Notes: generated by a model not told the origin, from the letters alone. Shown: positions 42,769 to 52,980, counted from the stretch's first letter. The stretch is 64,000 nt of DNA from Pseudomonas sp. N40(2020) (GCF_014472415.1 NZ_JACSZV010000005.1:62001-126000), one strand, 5' to 3'. A program made the numbers and translations.

Positions 42769-43533
42769 TTATTTGAGCCACTGACCGGGTGTGCTGCCGG
42801 TCATGGCTTTGAAGAACGCGATGAACGCGCTGTCACTGGCGAAGCCCAATTCGAAGCTGCAATAACTGAGGCTGCGTCCGGTGGCGAGCAACTCCATGGC
42901 GCGCATCAACCGCCATTGCTGGCGCCACTGCTGATAACTCATGCCGGTTTCGCGCTGGAAGATTCGGCCGATGGTGCGGCTGCTGGCGCCGATCTGGCGT
43001 TCCAGCACTTGCAGTTCCGGCGGCAATCGTTCCGGGGTTGCGAGCAGTGGCAGCAAACGCTTGTCCCGTGGCAAGGGCAACAACATCGGTTGTTGCGCCG
43101 CCTCGACAATTTCGCTCAGGCACAAACCCAGTAAATGGGCGAATTTGCCCTGTTGCCAATCAGTGTCGAAATCCGCCGTAGCCATGGGCTCCAGCACGGC
43201 GCGCAGCAGAGGGCTGACCTCGATGACGCAAACTTGTTGCGGCAGCTCGCGGCACAATTCAGGGACCAGGTAAATGGAGCGGTAATCAACGCTTTGCTGC
43301 ATCTGTGCCCGATGGCTCACACCCGCCGGAATCCACGCCGCTCGCGACGGTGGCAGCAGACACAATTGCTGCGCGAGGGTGATGCGCGTGCAGCCCTGTC
43401 GGGTGTAGAGCAGTTGCCCGTGCAGGTGCTAATGTTGGCCGGAATCGTGATCACCCAGTATTGCTGCGATGCCGATCACCGGCGCCGAGTAACAGTCCGC
43501 ATCAAAGAGTGTGTGGGCGTCAATCCAAGTCAT
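42769..43533 (-). pseudogene. AraC-family regulator broken by an in-frame amber codon
   Basis: A 255-codon frame from ATG 43533 (MTWIDAHTLFDADCYSAPVI) to 42769 is intact except for TAG at 43429-43431, codon 35, between DSGQH and HLHGQLLYTRQG. The second half has the AraC helix-turn-helix pair (SSRTIGRIFQRETGMSYQQW, LSYCSFELGFASDSAFIAFF). A cupin-type N-terminal domain with HxH metal-like motif would be expected. Either a recent inactivation or, less likely, a read-through or restart (from the later ATG region) product. Divergent from the MFS pump it presumably controlled. Confidence 0.8.
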
Positions 43534-43631
43534 GGGTTGTCCGATTTGCGCGATAAATTGGCAGGATTCGGATAATACGCCAATCAGCAGTTCTTAAACT
43601 CCTCTGCGGTTTACTTGAGGAGTCATAAACA

Positions 43632-44762
43632 ATGAACAACAAAAATCTGTTGCCGCTGGCGATTGCGTTGCTGATGTTTCCGCAGATTGCGCAGACCCTG
43701 TACAGCCCGGCGCTGGGGGATATCGGCAGGGTATTTAAAGTCAGCCCCGAGGCGGCAGCGCAGACCTTGTCGGTTTACTTCTTGGCCTTTGCCGTGGGCG
43801 TGGTGGTGTGGGGGCGATTGTGTGATCGCATCGGCCGGCGTCCGGTCATGCTTATGGGATTGGCGATCTACGCGGTCGCCATGGTTATCGCCTTGCGAGT
43901 CAGCAGTTTCAACGGTCTATTGCTGGCGCAGGGGGTGGCAGCATTTGGTGCGGCGGTGGGCTCGGTGGTCACGCAGACTTTGCTGCGCGACCGTTTCAAA
44001 GGGGCAGAAGCGCAGGTTTTTTCCCTGGTGGGCATCGCGTTGGCGGCAAGTCCTGCAATCGGTCTGTTCAGCGGCGCTAGCCTGGTCGAGGCATTCGGCT
44101 ATCGCGGCGTATTGACTGCACTGGTTTTGCTGGCCGCGACGCTGTGGCTTTGGAGTTGCTACGCCTTGCCGGAAACCCGTCCTGAGCAAACACCCCATGT
44201 CGACCTGTGGGAAACCCTCGCACGCATGTTGCGCGACTTGGGCATCTGGCGCTCGGCGTTATGGATTGCTGCGTTCAATGTGGCGCTGTTCAGTTATTAC
44301 AGCCTTGGCCCGTTCATTTTTCAGCGCCTGAACCTGGACGCAACATGGTTCGGCTACAGCGGCGTGATCCTCGCGCTGGGCTCAGGTTTTGGCGCATGGG
44401 CCAACAAGCGTTTATTGCAGGCAGGGTTTGCCGCGATGCAGTTGATCCGGCTCGCCGCCATCACCGGTTTGCTCGGTGGCGTTGGCGTCTGGTGGCTGCA
44501 GGAGAGTGGCGCGTTTGTGCTGCCGATGTTGCTGATTGTGCTGGCGTTTGGCATGGCGATTCCCAATATTCTCGGCATGGCGCTGGTTGATTATTCGGAT
44601 CGTCTCGGCACTGCCGGAGCGTTATTGGGGCTGATTTATTACCTGCTGATTGGCGCGGGCATGATGCTCGCTGGGTGGTCTCAGGCCCTCGGGGAAACCC
44701 TGATAGTGTGCAGTGCCGTGGCATTGCTGCTGACAATAAGAGCAACAAAAGCAATTGTTTAA
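43632..44762 (+). CDS. MFS multidrug transporter, Bcr/CflA type
   Basis: A 376-residue, 12-helix transporter. YSPALGDIGRVFKVSPEAAA followed by QTLSVYFLAFAVG, and the loop 2-3 motif GRLCDRIGRRPVMLMG, are typical of the Bcr/CflA drug-export subfamily. GAGGAG precedes the ATG. It is divergent from the damaged AraC regulator; such pairs usually form a regulator-pump unit, so loss of the regulator may have changed its expression. Confidence 0.9.
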   Translation: MNNKNLLPLAIALLMFPQIAQTLYSPALGDIGRVFKVSPEAAAQTLSVYFLAFAVGVVVWGRLCDRIGRRPVMLMGLAIYAVAMVIALRVSSFNGLLLAQGVAAFGAAVGSVVTQTLLRDRFKGAEAQVFSLVGIALAASPAIGLFSGASLVEAFGYRGVLTALVLLAATLWLWSCYALPETRPEQTPHVDLWETLARMLRDLGIWRSALWIAAFNVALFSYYSLGPFIFQRLNLDATWFGYSGVILALGSGFGAWANKRLLQAGFAAMQLIRLAAITGLLGGVGVWWLQESGAFVLPMLLIVLAFGMAIPNILGMALVDYSDRLGTAGALLGLIYYLLIGAGMMLAGWSQALGETLIVCSAVALLLTIRATKAIV

Positions 44763-44870
44763 GAAATGTAAGCGCTGTAGGAAGCGTCTTGCATTTGTGT
44801 AGGAGGGCTCCGACTATCACGATCATTGATAGTGTGGCATTACGCCATTTGATGATTGCAAGGATGTTGC

Positions 44871-46598
44871 GTGCCGTATTCGCTTCAAGCTGTGTTTCGT
44901 CGTTGTGCCACGCGTTGCCCGCTGTTGTCGGCCTTTGTGTTGAGTGTGTGTGCCTCATCGCTTGAAGCGGCCGAACCTGTCGCGCCGGGCCAGGAAGTGC
45001 TGCGCCAGCAGCAACAGCAACAGCGCGATCTGCAACAACTTCAGCTTGAGCAAAGAAAGCGCCAACTGGAGCGCGGCGCGTTCGGCCCGGCAGCGGTCAC
45101 TCCGGCGATTCCCCAGACCGTAACCCCCGATGAGCGTTGCTGGCCGTTAAGCGGCACGCGCATCGGCGGCGTCACGTTGATCGACAGCAGCAAACTCAAC
45201 GCCCGGATCAAACCGCTGCTGGCACCGTGCATGGGCGTCGGCCAGATCAATCATCTGCTGGCGACCATCACCGCGATCTATGTCGAGAAGGGCTACATCG
45301 CCAGCCGCCCGTACCTGAGCAGCGCACCGGCGGCGGGGCAGTCGCTCGATGTCATGGTCGACGAAGGCTATATCGAGTCCATCGAACTGGCCGATCAGAG
45401 CCTGCCGGTTTCCCTCGGCGGCGCCTTCCCGGGGATGCTCGGTGGGCCGCTGAACCTGCGTGACCTGGAGCAAGGTCTGGATCAGTTGAACCGCTTGCGC
45501 TCTGTTGACCTGACCGCCGATATCGCCCCCGGCAGCCAGCCCGGCGCCTCAAGAATCATCCTGCGTTCGCGCACCTCCGGGCAGTCACGCTGGGCCTTGA
45601 ATGCGGGAATCGACAACCTCGGCAGTGCCAGCACCGGGCGCGACCGCGACACGCTCAGCCTGAGTCTCGACAGCCCGCTGGAGCTCAACGACCTGTTAAG
45701 TCTCAGTGCCAGCGACACGCTCAATCAGGGCGATCGCTATAACCGCAACGCCAGCCTGTATTACGCGATTCCCTACGGCTACTGGACCTACAGCGCATTC
45801 GCCAGCCACGCCGAATATCGCGCACCGTTCAAATTGCCCAGCACCACTTTTCACAGCACCGGCATCACCGATCAAGTGAGCCTGCGCGCCGACCGCGTGC
45901 TTTGGCGCGACCAGAGCCGCCAGCTCAGCGCCAACCTGCAACTGGCGCACAAGGACGTCGACAGCTATCTGGAAAATGTGCGCCTGGGGATTCAGAGCCC
46001 GACCCTGACCGTGGCCGAAGCCGGACTCAATCTGTTCTGGCTCGACCGCGCGGTGTGGAACCTCGATGTCAATTACGCCCAGGGCCTGCGCTGGTTTGGC
46101 GCCGATGATGATTCACAGCATCCAGTCAAAAACCTGCCCAAGGCGCAATTCCACAAGTACCGCGCCGGCCTTAGCCAATGGCGCAACGGTCAGCTCGGCG
46201 CGCAAGCCTGGCAGTGGCAGAGCCAGCTCAATTTGCAGTACAGCCCCGATCCGCTGCCGGCCATCGAACAACTGCTCGGCACCGATGATTCGGCGGTGCG
46301 CGGTTATCGGGTCAGCAGTGCGTCCGGTGCCAGCGGCGCGTTCTGGCGCAACACCTTGCGCCTGCCGCTGCGCAGTGAATGGCCGATGCAGATCACCCCG
46401 CGCGTCGGTCTCGACCACGGCTGGATCAAGGCCGATCACGGTGCCCAGGGCCAACGCCTGAGCGGCGCCAGTGTCGGGCTGAATCTGGGCTGGAAAAACC
46501 TGCAAGTGGACGTCGATTACCAACGCGCCCTCAACACGCCCAACGGTCTGCAGCATGAGCCGCAGACCTGGCTGATGCGGGTCGGCTTACAAATATGA
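44871..46598 (+). CDS. Two-partner secretion outer-membrane transporter (TpsB, FhaC/ShlB family)
   Basis: A 575-residue protein with signal peptide ending SLEAAEP, a Gln-rich coiled linker (QQQQQQRDLQQLQLEQRKRQ), POTRA domains (about 75-220; LIDSSKLNARIKPLLAPCMG) and a C-terminal 16-strand barrel (LNAGIDNLGSASTGRDRDTL). FhaC-type proteins secrete their TpsA partner across the outer membrane. The GTG at 44871 with AAGGA upstream is preferred over a TTG at 44856. The TpsA gene follows 112 bp downstream. Confidence 0.93.
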   Translation: MPYSLQAVFRRCATRCPLLSAFVLSVCASSLEAAEPVAPGQEVLRQQQQQQRDLQQLQLEQRKRQLERGAFGPAAVTPAIPQTVTPDERCWPLSGTRIGGVTLIDSSKLNARIKPLLAPCMGVGQINHLLATITAIYVEKGYIASRPYLSSAPAAGQSLDVMVDEGYIESIELADQSLPVSLGGAFPGMLGGPLNLRDLEQGLDQLNRLRSVDLTADIAPGSQPGASRIILRSRTSGQSRWALNAGIDNLGSASTGRDRDTLSLSLDSPLELNDLLSLSASDTLNQGDRYNRNASLYYAIPYGYWTYSAFASHAEYRAPFKLPSTTFHSTGITDQVSLRADRVLWRDQSRQLSANLQLAHKDVDSYLENVRLGIQSPTLTVAEAGLNLFWLDRAVWNLDVNYAQGLRWFGADDDSQHPVKNLPKAQFHKYRAGLSQWRNGQLGAQAWQWQSQLNLQYSPDPLPAIEQLLGTDDSAVRGYRVSSASGASGAFWRNTLRLPLRSEWPMQITPRVGLDHGWIKADHGAQGQRLSGASVGLNLGWKNLQVDVDYQRALNTPNGLQHEPQTWLMRVGLQI

Positions 46599-46710
46599 GC
46601 GCTACATAAACAAAGAATGCAGTGAACGAACAGCCGTCGGATCTGAGCGCGACAGCCACGGCCAGGAAAAATCGCGCGACGTGATGCCGTACTCACATGG
46701 AGACGTTTTT

Positions 46711-49700
46711 ATGCCAGCACACACCTTTGCATTTCATCTTTCCCCACGGGGCAAATTGCGCTGGGCAATCGCCAGCCTGTTCTTCGCCGTGCACCTGCCC
46801 AGCGCTCTTGCCGGTGGTGTCGTCGTCGCACCGGGCCCAGGCGGCACCGCGCAACTGCAAACCCAGGGCGGTGTGCCCATCGTCAACATCGTCGCGCCCA
46901 ACGGCTCGGGCCTGTCGCATAACCAGTTCCTCGACTACAACGTCGACCGTCAGGGACTGGTGCTGAACAACGCCTTGCAGGCGGGACAATCGCAGCTCGC
47001 CGGGCAACTGGCGGCCAACCCGCAATTGCAAGGGCAAGCCGCGAGCGTGATCCTCAACGAAGTGATCAGTCGCAACCCGTCGGCGATCAACGGCGCGCAG
47101 GAAATCTTCGGGCGCGCCGCCGATTACGTATTGGCCAACCCCAACGGTATCTCGATCAACGGCGGCAGTTTCATCAACACGCCGAACGCCAATCTGGTGG
47201 TTGGTCGCCCTGAATTGAACGACGGCAAACTGCAATCGCTCAACACCCGCGACGCCAGCGGTCAGTTGCAGATTCAGAGCGGCGGCCTGCGTAACGCCGA
47301 GGGCTCGATCAACCTGATCGCCCCGCGTATCGACAGTCAGGGCGCGCTCACTGCCCGTGATCAACTCAACCTCACGGTCGGACGCAATCAGGTGGATTAC
47401 GCCAGCGGCCAGGTGAAAACCGTGGACCCGGCAGGCAGCACCGCTGATCAGCGCATCGACGCCAGCCTGTTCGGCGCGATGCAGGCCGGTCGCATCAACA
47501 TCGTCAGTACCGCCGAAGGTGCCGGCGTGCGGGTCGGTGCGGTGCAGGTGGCCGGGCGTGACGGGGTGCAGATTCGTTCGGCCGGTGACCTCAGTGTCAG
47601 CGGTGAGGCCGTGACCAACAGCCTCGATGTGACCCGCGCGGGTATTTGCAGCAGTCAGGGCGATGTCGGCCTGCACAGTGGTAAAGACCTGACCCTGGCC
47701 GCGACCGATGTCAGCGGCCGTGATGTGACTGTCGACGCCAAACGCAACCTGACCCTGAGCACCGTGGAAAGCCGCAAACTCCAGGAAAAGCGCGAAAACT
47801 GGAACAACAGCACCATCGGCATCACCTGGGAAACCTACGACCGCACCCAGACCGACAGCGAAACGCGTCAGCACGGCAGCCAAATCGTTGCCAGCCGTGA
47901 CGTGAAACTGTCCTCCGGCAAAGACACCGAACTGAACGCGGCCAAGGTCGAAGCGGCGAAGAATCTGGATGTGAAAAGCGGCGGCGATCTGCGCCTGACC
48001 GCCGCCACCGAAAGCCACACCCAGACCGATCAGGGCAACCACCGCAAGCACCTGTGGAAAGCCAATTGGAACACCAGTAGCGAAGAGCAGCGCAGCGTCA
48101 CCACCCAGTTGAAGGCTGGCAACATCGCCCTGCAAACCGCTGCATTGTTGCGCTCCGAAGGCGCCGAACTGGACAGCACGGGCGACCTGGAACTGGCCGG
48201 TAAACAAGTGGAAATCGCTACCGCTACACGCAGCAATCGCAGCAGCGACAATAGCTACTCCGGCGATCTGGTCGGCGGTGGCTTCTTCGGCAAGACCGGC
48301 GATGCCGACAAGGGCCAGAGCCAGCATCAGGGCAGCAAAATCAACGCCGCCGGCAAGCTGGTCGTCAAGGCTGACGACGTGCGTATCAGCGGCAGTCAGG
48401 TGCGTGGCGGCACCGACGCGAGCGTGATCAGTGACAAGGGTTCGCTGATTATCGACGGCGTCCAAGACACCTCGCATAGCAACAATCACGACAAGGACAG
48501 CAAGTTCTTCGGCATCACCAAAAACGAGTCGCGCCAGAATGCCAAGGACAGCACCACGGTACGCAGCGAACTGGTGTCTGACAGCAACCTCAAGCTCAAG
48601 AGTGCCAAGGACATCGAAGTCGCTGGTTCGACGGTGAAGGCGGGCGGCGCGCTGACGGCGGACGCGGCGGGGGATGTGAATGTGCATTCCGCGCAGAACA
48701 CTCACGACAGCAGCACCACCACTGAAACCCGTGGCTTCGACGCTTATGCGAAAGAGCAAACGCCGGAGCAGTATCGCGCCGGGATTCATTACGAAGACAA
48801 GCAGCAAACGGTGACCAGCAACGACGTCACCCAGCAAGGTTCCAGCCTTAGCGGCGGCAGCGTGCAGGTGAAGGCTGGCGGCGACCTGACGATCAAGGGC
48901 AGCGAGGTGAAATCCACTGCGGGCGATACCCGCCTGAGCGGCCAAAACGTGTCGTTGCTGGCCGAAGAAGACAGCCACAAAACCTCCACCGACAAGAGCA
49001 GCACCGGCGGCGGTTTCTACTACACCGGCGGCCTCGACCGCGCCGGCAATGGCGTCGATTTCGCCCACAGCACGTCGCAAGACACCACGAGCAAAACCAC
49101 TGCGCAAACCAGCAGCGTGCAGAGCAGCGGCGGTTTGACGATCAATGCCGACAAGCTCGCCACCGAAGGTGCTCAGGTGAAGGCCGGTAATGGTCTGAAC
49201 ATCGCGGCCAACGAAGTCGACAACCGCGCGGCCAGCAATAACGAAAGCAGCACCCACACCGAGAGCAATTGGTCGGCGGATATCGGCGCCAACGTCGAGT
49301 ACAAAGACATCGCCCGGCCAATAGCCGGTGCGGTCAAGGATGTGCTGAACGGCAAGGTGCCGGACAAGGACGCGCTGGCCAATCTCGGCCAGCCGAATGT
49401 CGGCATTGATGTCGCGGTCGGTCACGGCAGCGCCAATAAAACCGAGCAAAGCAGCAACGCTGTAGTCAGCCGCTTCGACGCTGGCAACGTCGACGTGAAA
49501 GTCGCTGGCACGCTGCACGACCAAGGCACCCAGTACAGCGCCGGCGCAGGCAAAGTGAACATCAGCGCCGACAAACTCGTCGCCGATGCCGCGAGCAACA
49601 CCCACAGCAGTACGGATAATGCGGTAGATGCCAAGGTGGATGTGCGCGTCTACACCAAAACCGGTGAGGACGTGAATGTCGCCGGCAGCGGCGCGGGCGG

Positions 49701-51177
49701 CAGCAGCCAATCGAGCAAGGACAGCTCCAGCGCAGTGGTCGGCGGTTATGCCGGCAGCCAGGGTGTGAACATCAAAACCGCAGGCGATGCCCAGTTCGAA
49801 GGCAGCCGTATCGACGGCGGGCAGGGCAACGTGAGCATCAAGACCGGCGGCGATCTGGCGCTCAATCAGGCCACCGACCACCAGAGCAGCAGCGACACCA
49901 GCCTGCGCGGTAATGGTTCGCTGACGGTCGGCACCTTGCCGGGTACCGACGGCACCAACGTTGACCTCGGCGCCGGGTTCCAGCTCGATCACAGCGGCAA
50001 GCAGACCTCTGATACTCAGGCCCATGTGGCGAGCATCAGCGGCAACGGCGTGCAACTGAACAGCGGCGGCGATCAGGTCCAGCAAGGTACGAAAATCGAC
50101 AGCGCGGGCGCCATCGATCTGAAGGCTGACGGCAAGCTCGATCTGCAAGCGGCCGCCGACACCCACAGCGCTACCGGCAGCAATCTCGGTGGTGGTTTGA
50201 AGGGCGGTGGCAGCAAAACCAGCAGCGAGAAGAGCCGTGATCAGGGTGGCAATCTTAGCGGCAACTTCAACATCGGTCGGGTCAACGAGAGCTCGCAGAC
50301 CCTGACCGGTGGCCAACTCAACAGCCAGAGCGGTATCGCCCTGAGCGGTGACTCGGTTCACTTGCAAGGCACACAGGTCACGGCGCCAAACGTCAGCATT
50401 GATGCGCAGAAGGGCGGTTATGTGCAGGAGTCGGCGCAGTCCACTGAAAGCCGTAACAACTGGAACGTCGCACTGAATGCCGGCGGCAACCTGAGCAGCA
50501 AAACGCCTACGGCCGCCGAAGAGAAGGCCAGTAGCGATCACGGCTTCAATGCCGGCGCCAAAGTGGGCGTGGATTACCTGCAAGGCACCTCGCAGCAGAA
50601 CAGCCAGATCAAGGCTGACACGGTGCTGCTGAACAGCGCGGGTGATGCAGAACTGGCGGGTGCGCGGATTGATGCGAAGTCCGTCAGCGGCAAGGTCGCG
50701 GGTGATCTGACAGTCGAGAGTCGTCAGGACTCAAAGACTCAAGCCAAAGTTGATGTCGATCTTGCCCTGACCGCGAAAAAGAATCCGCCAAGCGACAAGG
50801 AAAAACTCGCGGGTACTGACTACAAGCCAACGCTGAAAGCGCAGGGCGAATACGCGCACAAGGACAGCGTGACCCAGGCTTCCGGCATCAGTGGCAGCCA
50901 AGGTGTGAGCTTGAATGTTGACGGCGCCACACAACTGACCGGCGCGCGGATCTCGGCGAGTGAAGGCAAGGTCGATCTGGGTGGTTCGAAGGTCAGCAGC
51001 ACTGACCTGAGCAATCTCGATTACGGGGTTAAAGCCGGACTGGATCTGCCGCAGAAGCAGGAAGAAAACGCAGCGAAGGTTTCCTTTGAAGACGGCAACC
51101 TGAAAGTCGGCCCGGTCACCCTGAGCGGCCACTTGGACGGCCAGCCACTGCAAGCCGGGATCGACAACAAAGACTAA
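46711..51177 (+). CDS. Filamentous haemagglutinin-like exoprotein (TpsA), short form without evident toxin tip
   Basis: A 1488-residue exoprotein. Extended signal peptide to about LPSALAGG; TPS secretion domain with the NPNGI-type motif (ADYVLANPNGISINGGSFIN, about 145-165); then haemagglutinin repeats (SGKDTELNAAKVEAAKNLDV and many similar units rich in Gly, Ser, Asp). The C-terminus ends SGHLDGQPLQAGIDNKD with no VENN or DUF637-like boundary and no recognisable toxin domain, and no immunity gene follows. It is likely an adhesin, possibly derived from a longer CdiA/TpsA by loss of repeats and tip. GGAG precedes the ATG at 46711. Confidence 0.88.
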   Translation: MPAHTFAFHLSPRGKLRWAIASLFFAVHLPSALAGGVVVAPGPGGTAQLQTQGGVPIVNIVAPNGSGLSHNQFLDYNVDRQGLVLNNALQAGQSQLAGQLAANPQLQGQAASVILNEVISRNPSAINGAQEIFGRAADYVLANPNGISINGGSFINTPNANLVVGRPELNDGKLQSLNTRDASGQLQIQSGGLRNAEGSINLIAPRIDSQGALTARDQLNLTVGRNQVDYASGQVKTVDPAGSTADQRIDASLFGAMQAGRINIVSTAEGAGVRVGAVQVAGRDGVQIRSAGDLSVSGEAVTNSLDVTRAGICSSQGDVGLHSGKDLTLAATDVSGRDVTVDAKRNLTLSTVESRKLQEKRENWNNSTIGITWETYDRTQTDSETRQHGSQIVASRDVKLSSGKDTELNAAKVEAAKNLDVKSGGDLRLTAATESHTQTDQGNHRKHLWKANWNTSSEEQRSVTTQLKAGNIALQTAALLRSEGAELDSTGDLELAGKQVEIATATRSNRSSDNSYSGDLVGGGFFGKTGDADKGQSQHQGSKINAAGKLVVKADDVRISGSQVRGGTDASVISDKGSLIIDGVQDTSHSNNHDKDSKFFGITKNESRQNAKDSTTVRSELVSDSNLKLKSAKDIEVAGSTVKAGGALTADAAGDVNVHSAQNTHDSSTTTETRGFDAYAKEQTPEQYRAGIHYEDKQQTVTSNDVTQQGSSLSGGSVQVKAGGDLTIKGSEVKSTAGDTRLSGQNVSLLAEEDSHKTSTDKSSTGGGFYYTGGLDRAGNGVDFAHSTSQDTTSKTTAQTSSVQSSGGLTINADKLATEGAQVKAGNGLNIAANEVDNRAASNNESSTHTESNWSADIGANVEYKDIARPIAGAVKDVLNGKVPDKDALANLGQPNVGIDVAVGHGSANKTEQSSNAVVSRFDAGNVDVKVAGTLHDQGTQYSAGAGKVNISADKLVADAASNTHSSTDNAVDAKVDVRVYTKTGEDVNVAGSGAGGSSQSSKDSSSAVVGGYAGSQGVNIKTAGDAQFEGSRIDGGQGNVSIKTGGDLALNQATDHQSSSDTSLRGNGSLTVGTLPGTDGTNVDLGAGFQLDHSGKQTSDTQAHVASISGNGVQLNSGGDQVQQGTKIDSAGAIDLKADGKLDLQAAADTHSATGSNLGGGLKGGGSKTSSEKSRDQGGNLSGNFNIGRVNESSQTLTGGQLNSQSGIALSGDSVHLQGTQVTAPNVSIDAQKGGYVQESAQSTESRNNWNVALNAGGNLSSKTPTAAEEKASSDHGFNAGAKVGVDYLQGTSQQNSQIKADTVLLNSAGDAELAGARIDAKSVSGKVAGDLTVESRQDSKTQAKVDVDLALTAKKNPPSDKEKLAGTDYKPTLKAQGEYAHKDSVTQASGISGSQGVSLNVDGATQLTGARISASEGKVDLGGSKVSSTDLSNLDYGVKAGLDLPQKQEENAAKVSFEDGNLKVGPVTLSGHLDGQPLQAGIDNKD

Positions 51178-51188
51178 CCGGCCCGCCC

Positions 51189-51274
51189 CTGTAGGAGCTG
51201 CCGCAGGCTGCGATCTCTCACTTTGATCTTCCAAAAAAAGATCAAGAGATCGCAGCCTGCGGCAGCTCTTACAG
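51189..51274. repeat. Inverted repeat, second REP class
   Basis: Near-perfect 30-bp arms, 51189-51218 and 51245-51274, of the GTAGGAGCTGCCGCAGGCTG type, a different common Pseudomonas palindrome from the one at 8820. It follows tpsA and may aid termination. Confidence 0.9.
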
Positions 51275-51312
51275 GGAAATTTTGCAGATGATCAGAATGA
51301 TTTGCCGGGCTT

Positions 51313-51331
51313 AATAGGAAGCATTACTATT
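51313..51331. promoter_or_regulatory. Possible Fur box upstream of fecI
   Basis: AATAG-N9-CTATT dyad (19 bp), about 13 of 19 matches to the AATGAGAATAATTATCATT form seen in Pseudomonas Fur boxes. Position 36 bp upstream of fecI fits iron repression. Confidence 0.5.
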
Positions 51332-51366
51332 CACGCCCCTTTCCTCACCACGCCGCCCATACCCCC

Positions 51367-51858
51367 ATGCGTCCCCGCAGACCCGGCTTTTTCGAGCATT
51401 ACGAAGAGTTGATCGGCACCTGGACTCGTCGCCTGCGCAATCGCGCGCAGGCCGAGGATCTGGCGCACGACACCTTTGTGCGGGTGCTTGAGTCCGATTC
51501 GGCGGCGGTGCAGCAACCCCGGGCGTATCTGCATCAGACCGCGCGCAATATCGAGGTGGATGGGTATCGGCGTGAGGATCGGCGCGGCGCCATGGAGTCA
51601 GAGGCGATCGATCACAGTGTGTCGTCGTTCGGCGACCCGGAGCATTACATGCATGCGATCCAGTTGGCCGACTCCATCGAACGGGCGCTCACTGAGTTGC
51701 CGGTCAATTGCCGCAAGATTTTTGTCTGGCAAAAGATCGAAGGGTTGACCCAGGCGGAAATCGCCGAACGCCTGGGTCTGTCCAAGAACATGGTCGAAAA
51801 GTATATGATCCGCACCCTGCGGCACCTGCGTGATCGCCTCGACGGGTTGCAGTCATGA
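51367..51858 (+). CDS. fecI: FecI-type extracytoplasmic-function sigma factor
   Basis: A 163-residue sigma factor. Region 2 is FFEHYEELIGTWTRRLRN then RAQAEDLAHDTFVRVLE; region 4 is LTELPVNCRKIFVWQKIEGL then TQAEIAERLGLSKNMVEKYM, the FecI-family helix-turn-helix. It directs RNA polymerase to the fecA promoter when FecR signals. It is first of the fecI-fecR-fecA cassette, with FecR starting 40 bp after its stop. Confidence 0.92.
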   Translation: MRPRRPGFFEHYEELIGTWTRRLRNRAQAEDLAHDTFVRVLESDSAAVQQPRAYLHQTARNIEVDGYRREDRRGAMESEAIDHSVSSFGDPEHYMHAIQLADSIERALTELPVNCRKIFVWQKIEGLTQAEIAERLGLSKNMVEKYMIRTLRHLRDRLDGLQS

Positions 51859-51898
51859 GCGGCCGCCGCTTTTCATCCCCAGCCCCACAGGACATTCC

Positions 51899-52882
51899 AT
51901 GATGGATTCTCGTGATTGCGCGTGCGGGCAAACGACGGTGCGCGATGACGCGGCTCGCTGGTTTGTACGTTTGCAGGAGCCGGCCATCAGTGCCGACGAG
52001 CAGCAGCGCTTTGACGCCTGGCTGAACGAACATCCGCAGCACCGTGACGAATTTCAGTTGCTGCAGGGTTTGTGGACGGCGGCGGATCTGCTGCCCGCGC
52101 CACGTCTCAAAGCCCTTGTTGAAACCACGCCTGCGCGCCGCGAACGGCGCCCGTTGCTGCGTTATGCGGTGGCGGCCAGTGTGCTGGCGGTGGCGCTTGG
52201 ACTCGGGCTGTTCAGCGGTTTGAATCACCCGGGGGGTTACAGCGCCGAGTTTTCTACCGCCCTCGGCGAACGCAAACATGTGGCTTTGCCGGACGGCTCG
52301 GTGATCGATCTGAACAGTCGCAGCCGCTTGCAGGTGCGCTATGAAAAGGACCGCCGCGTTATTGAGTTGAGCGAAGGCGAAGCGATGTTCAGTGTTGAGC
52401 ACGACAGAGCCCGGCCGTTCGTGGTCGAGGCCGGTAGTGGCAAGGTGACGGTCACTGGCACTCGTTTCGATGTGCGCCGTGATGTGTCGCAGACCCGTGT
52501 CGCGGTGGAGCAGGGCACGGTGAAAGTGCAGGGGCATGATGCGCCCGAAAACGAGTTCATCAACCTAACCGCAGGCTTGGGCACTTATGTCGATGGGCAA
52601 GGCAAAGTCGCGGCGGCCTACGCGGTCAACCCGGCGGAACTGACGGCGTGGCGCAGCGGCAAACTGGTGTTCAACAACGCCAGCCTCAGTGAGGTTGCTG
52701 CTGAAGTGTCGCGTTATCGCGACAAGCCGCTGACGGTCGCCAACCCGGCCGTGGCCAGTCTGCGGCTGACCAGCGTATTCAAATCCGACAACACCGACGC
52801 CTTGCTCAAAGCCTTGCCGAGCATCCTGCCGGTGGCCGTTCGCACCCTCGCCGATGGCAGTCAGGAAATAATTTCAAAATAG
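51899..52882 (+). CDS. fecR: FecR-type anti-sigma/sigma-regulator
   Basis: A 327-residue inner-membrane protein. N-terminal cytoplasmic helix bundle with the conserved AARWFVRLQEPAISADEQQRFD and AWLNEHPQHRDEFQ, a membrane segment YAVAASVLAVALGLGLFSGL at about 90-110, then the periplasmic FecR domain (LPDGSVIDLNSRSRLQVRY) and C-terminal STN-like part. It senses the TonB receptor's signalling domain and controls FecI. The start at 51899 (MMDSRDCACGQ) is favoured by length and homologue form. Confidence 0.93.
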   Translation: MMDSRDCACGQTTVRDDAARWFVRLQEPAISADEQQRFDAWLNEHPQHRDEFQLLQGLWTAADLLPAPRLKALVETTPARRERRPLLRYAVAASVLAVALGLGLFSGLNHPGGYSAEFSTALGERKHVALPDGSVIDLNSRSRLQVRYEKDRRVIELSEGEAMFSVEHDRARPFVVEAGSGKVTVTGTRFDVRRDVSQTRVAVEQGTVKVQGHDAPENEFINLTAGLGTYVDGQGKVAAAYAVNPAELTAWRSGKLVFNNASLSEVAAEVSRYRDKPLTVANPAVASLRLTSVFKSDNTDALLKALPSILPVAVRTLADGSQEIISK

Positions 52883-52980
52883 CATTCAGGTTTTTTTCGA
52901 GTTCATCGTCTTTCTGTTCAACTGCAACTGGTTTGCATTAACAGCCGCACACTCTTGCGATCCACAGGACTACGTTCGAC

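Noticed and set aside
46693..50583. A 1296-codon minus-strand open frame opposite tpsA
   Set aside because: It mirrors the haemagglutinin repeats in high-GC DNA; the plus-strand product has a signal peptide, secretion domain and repeats, while the antisense product has no family features.
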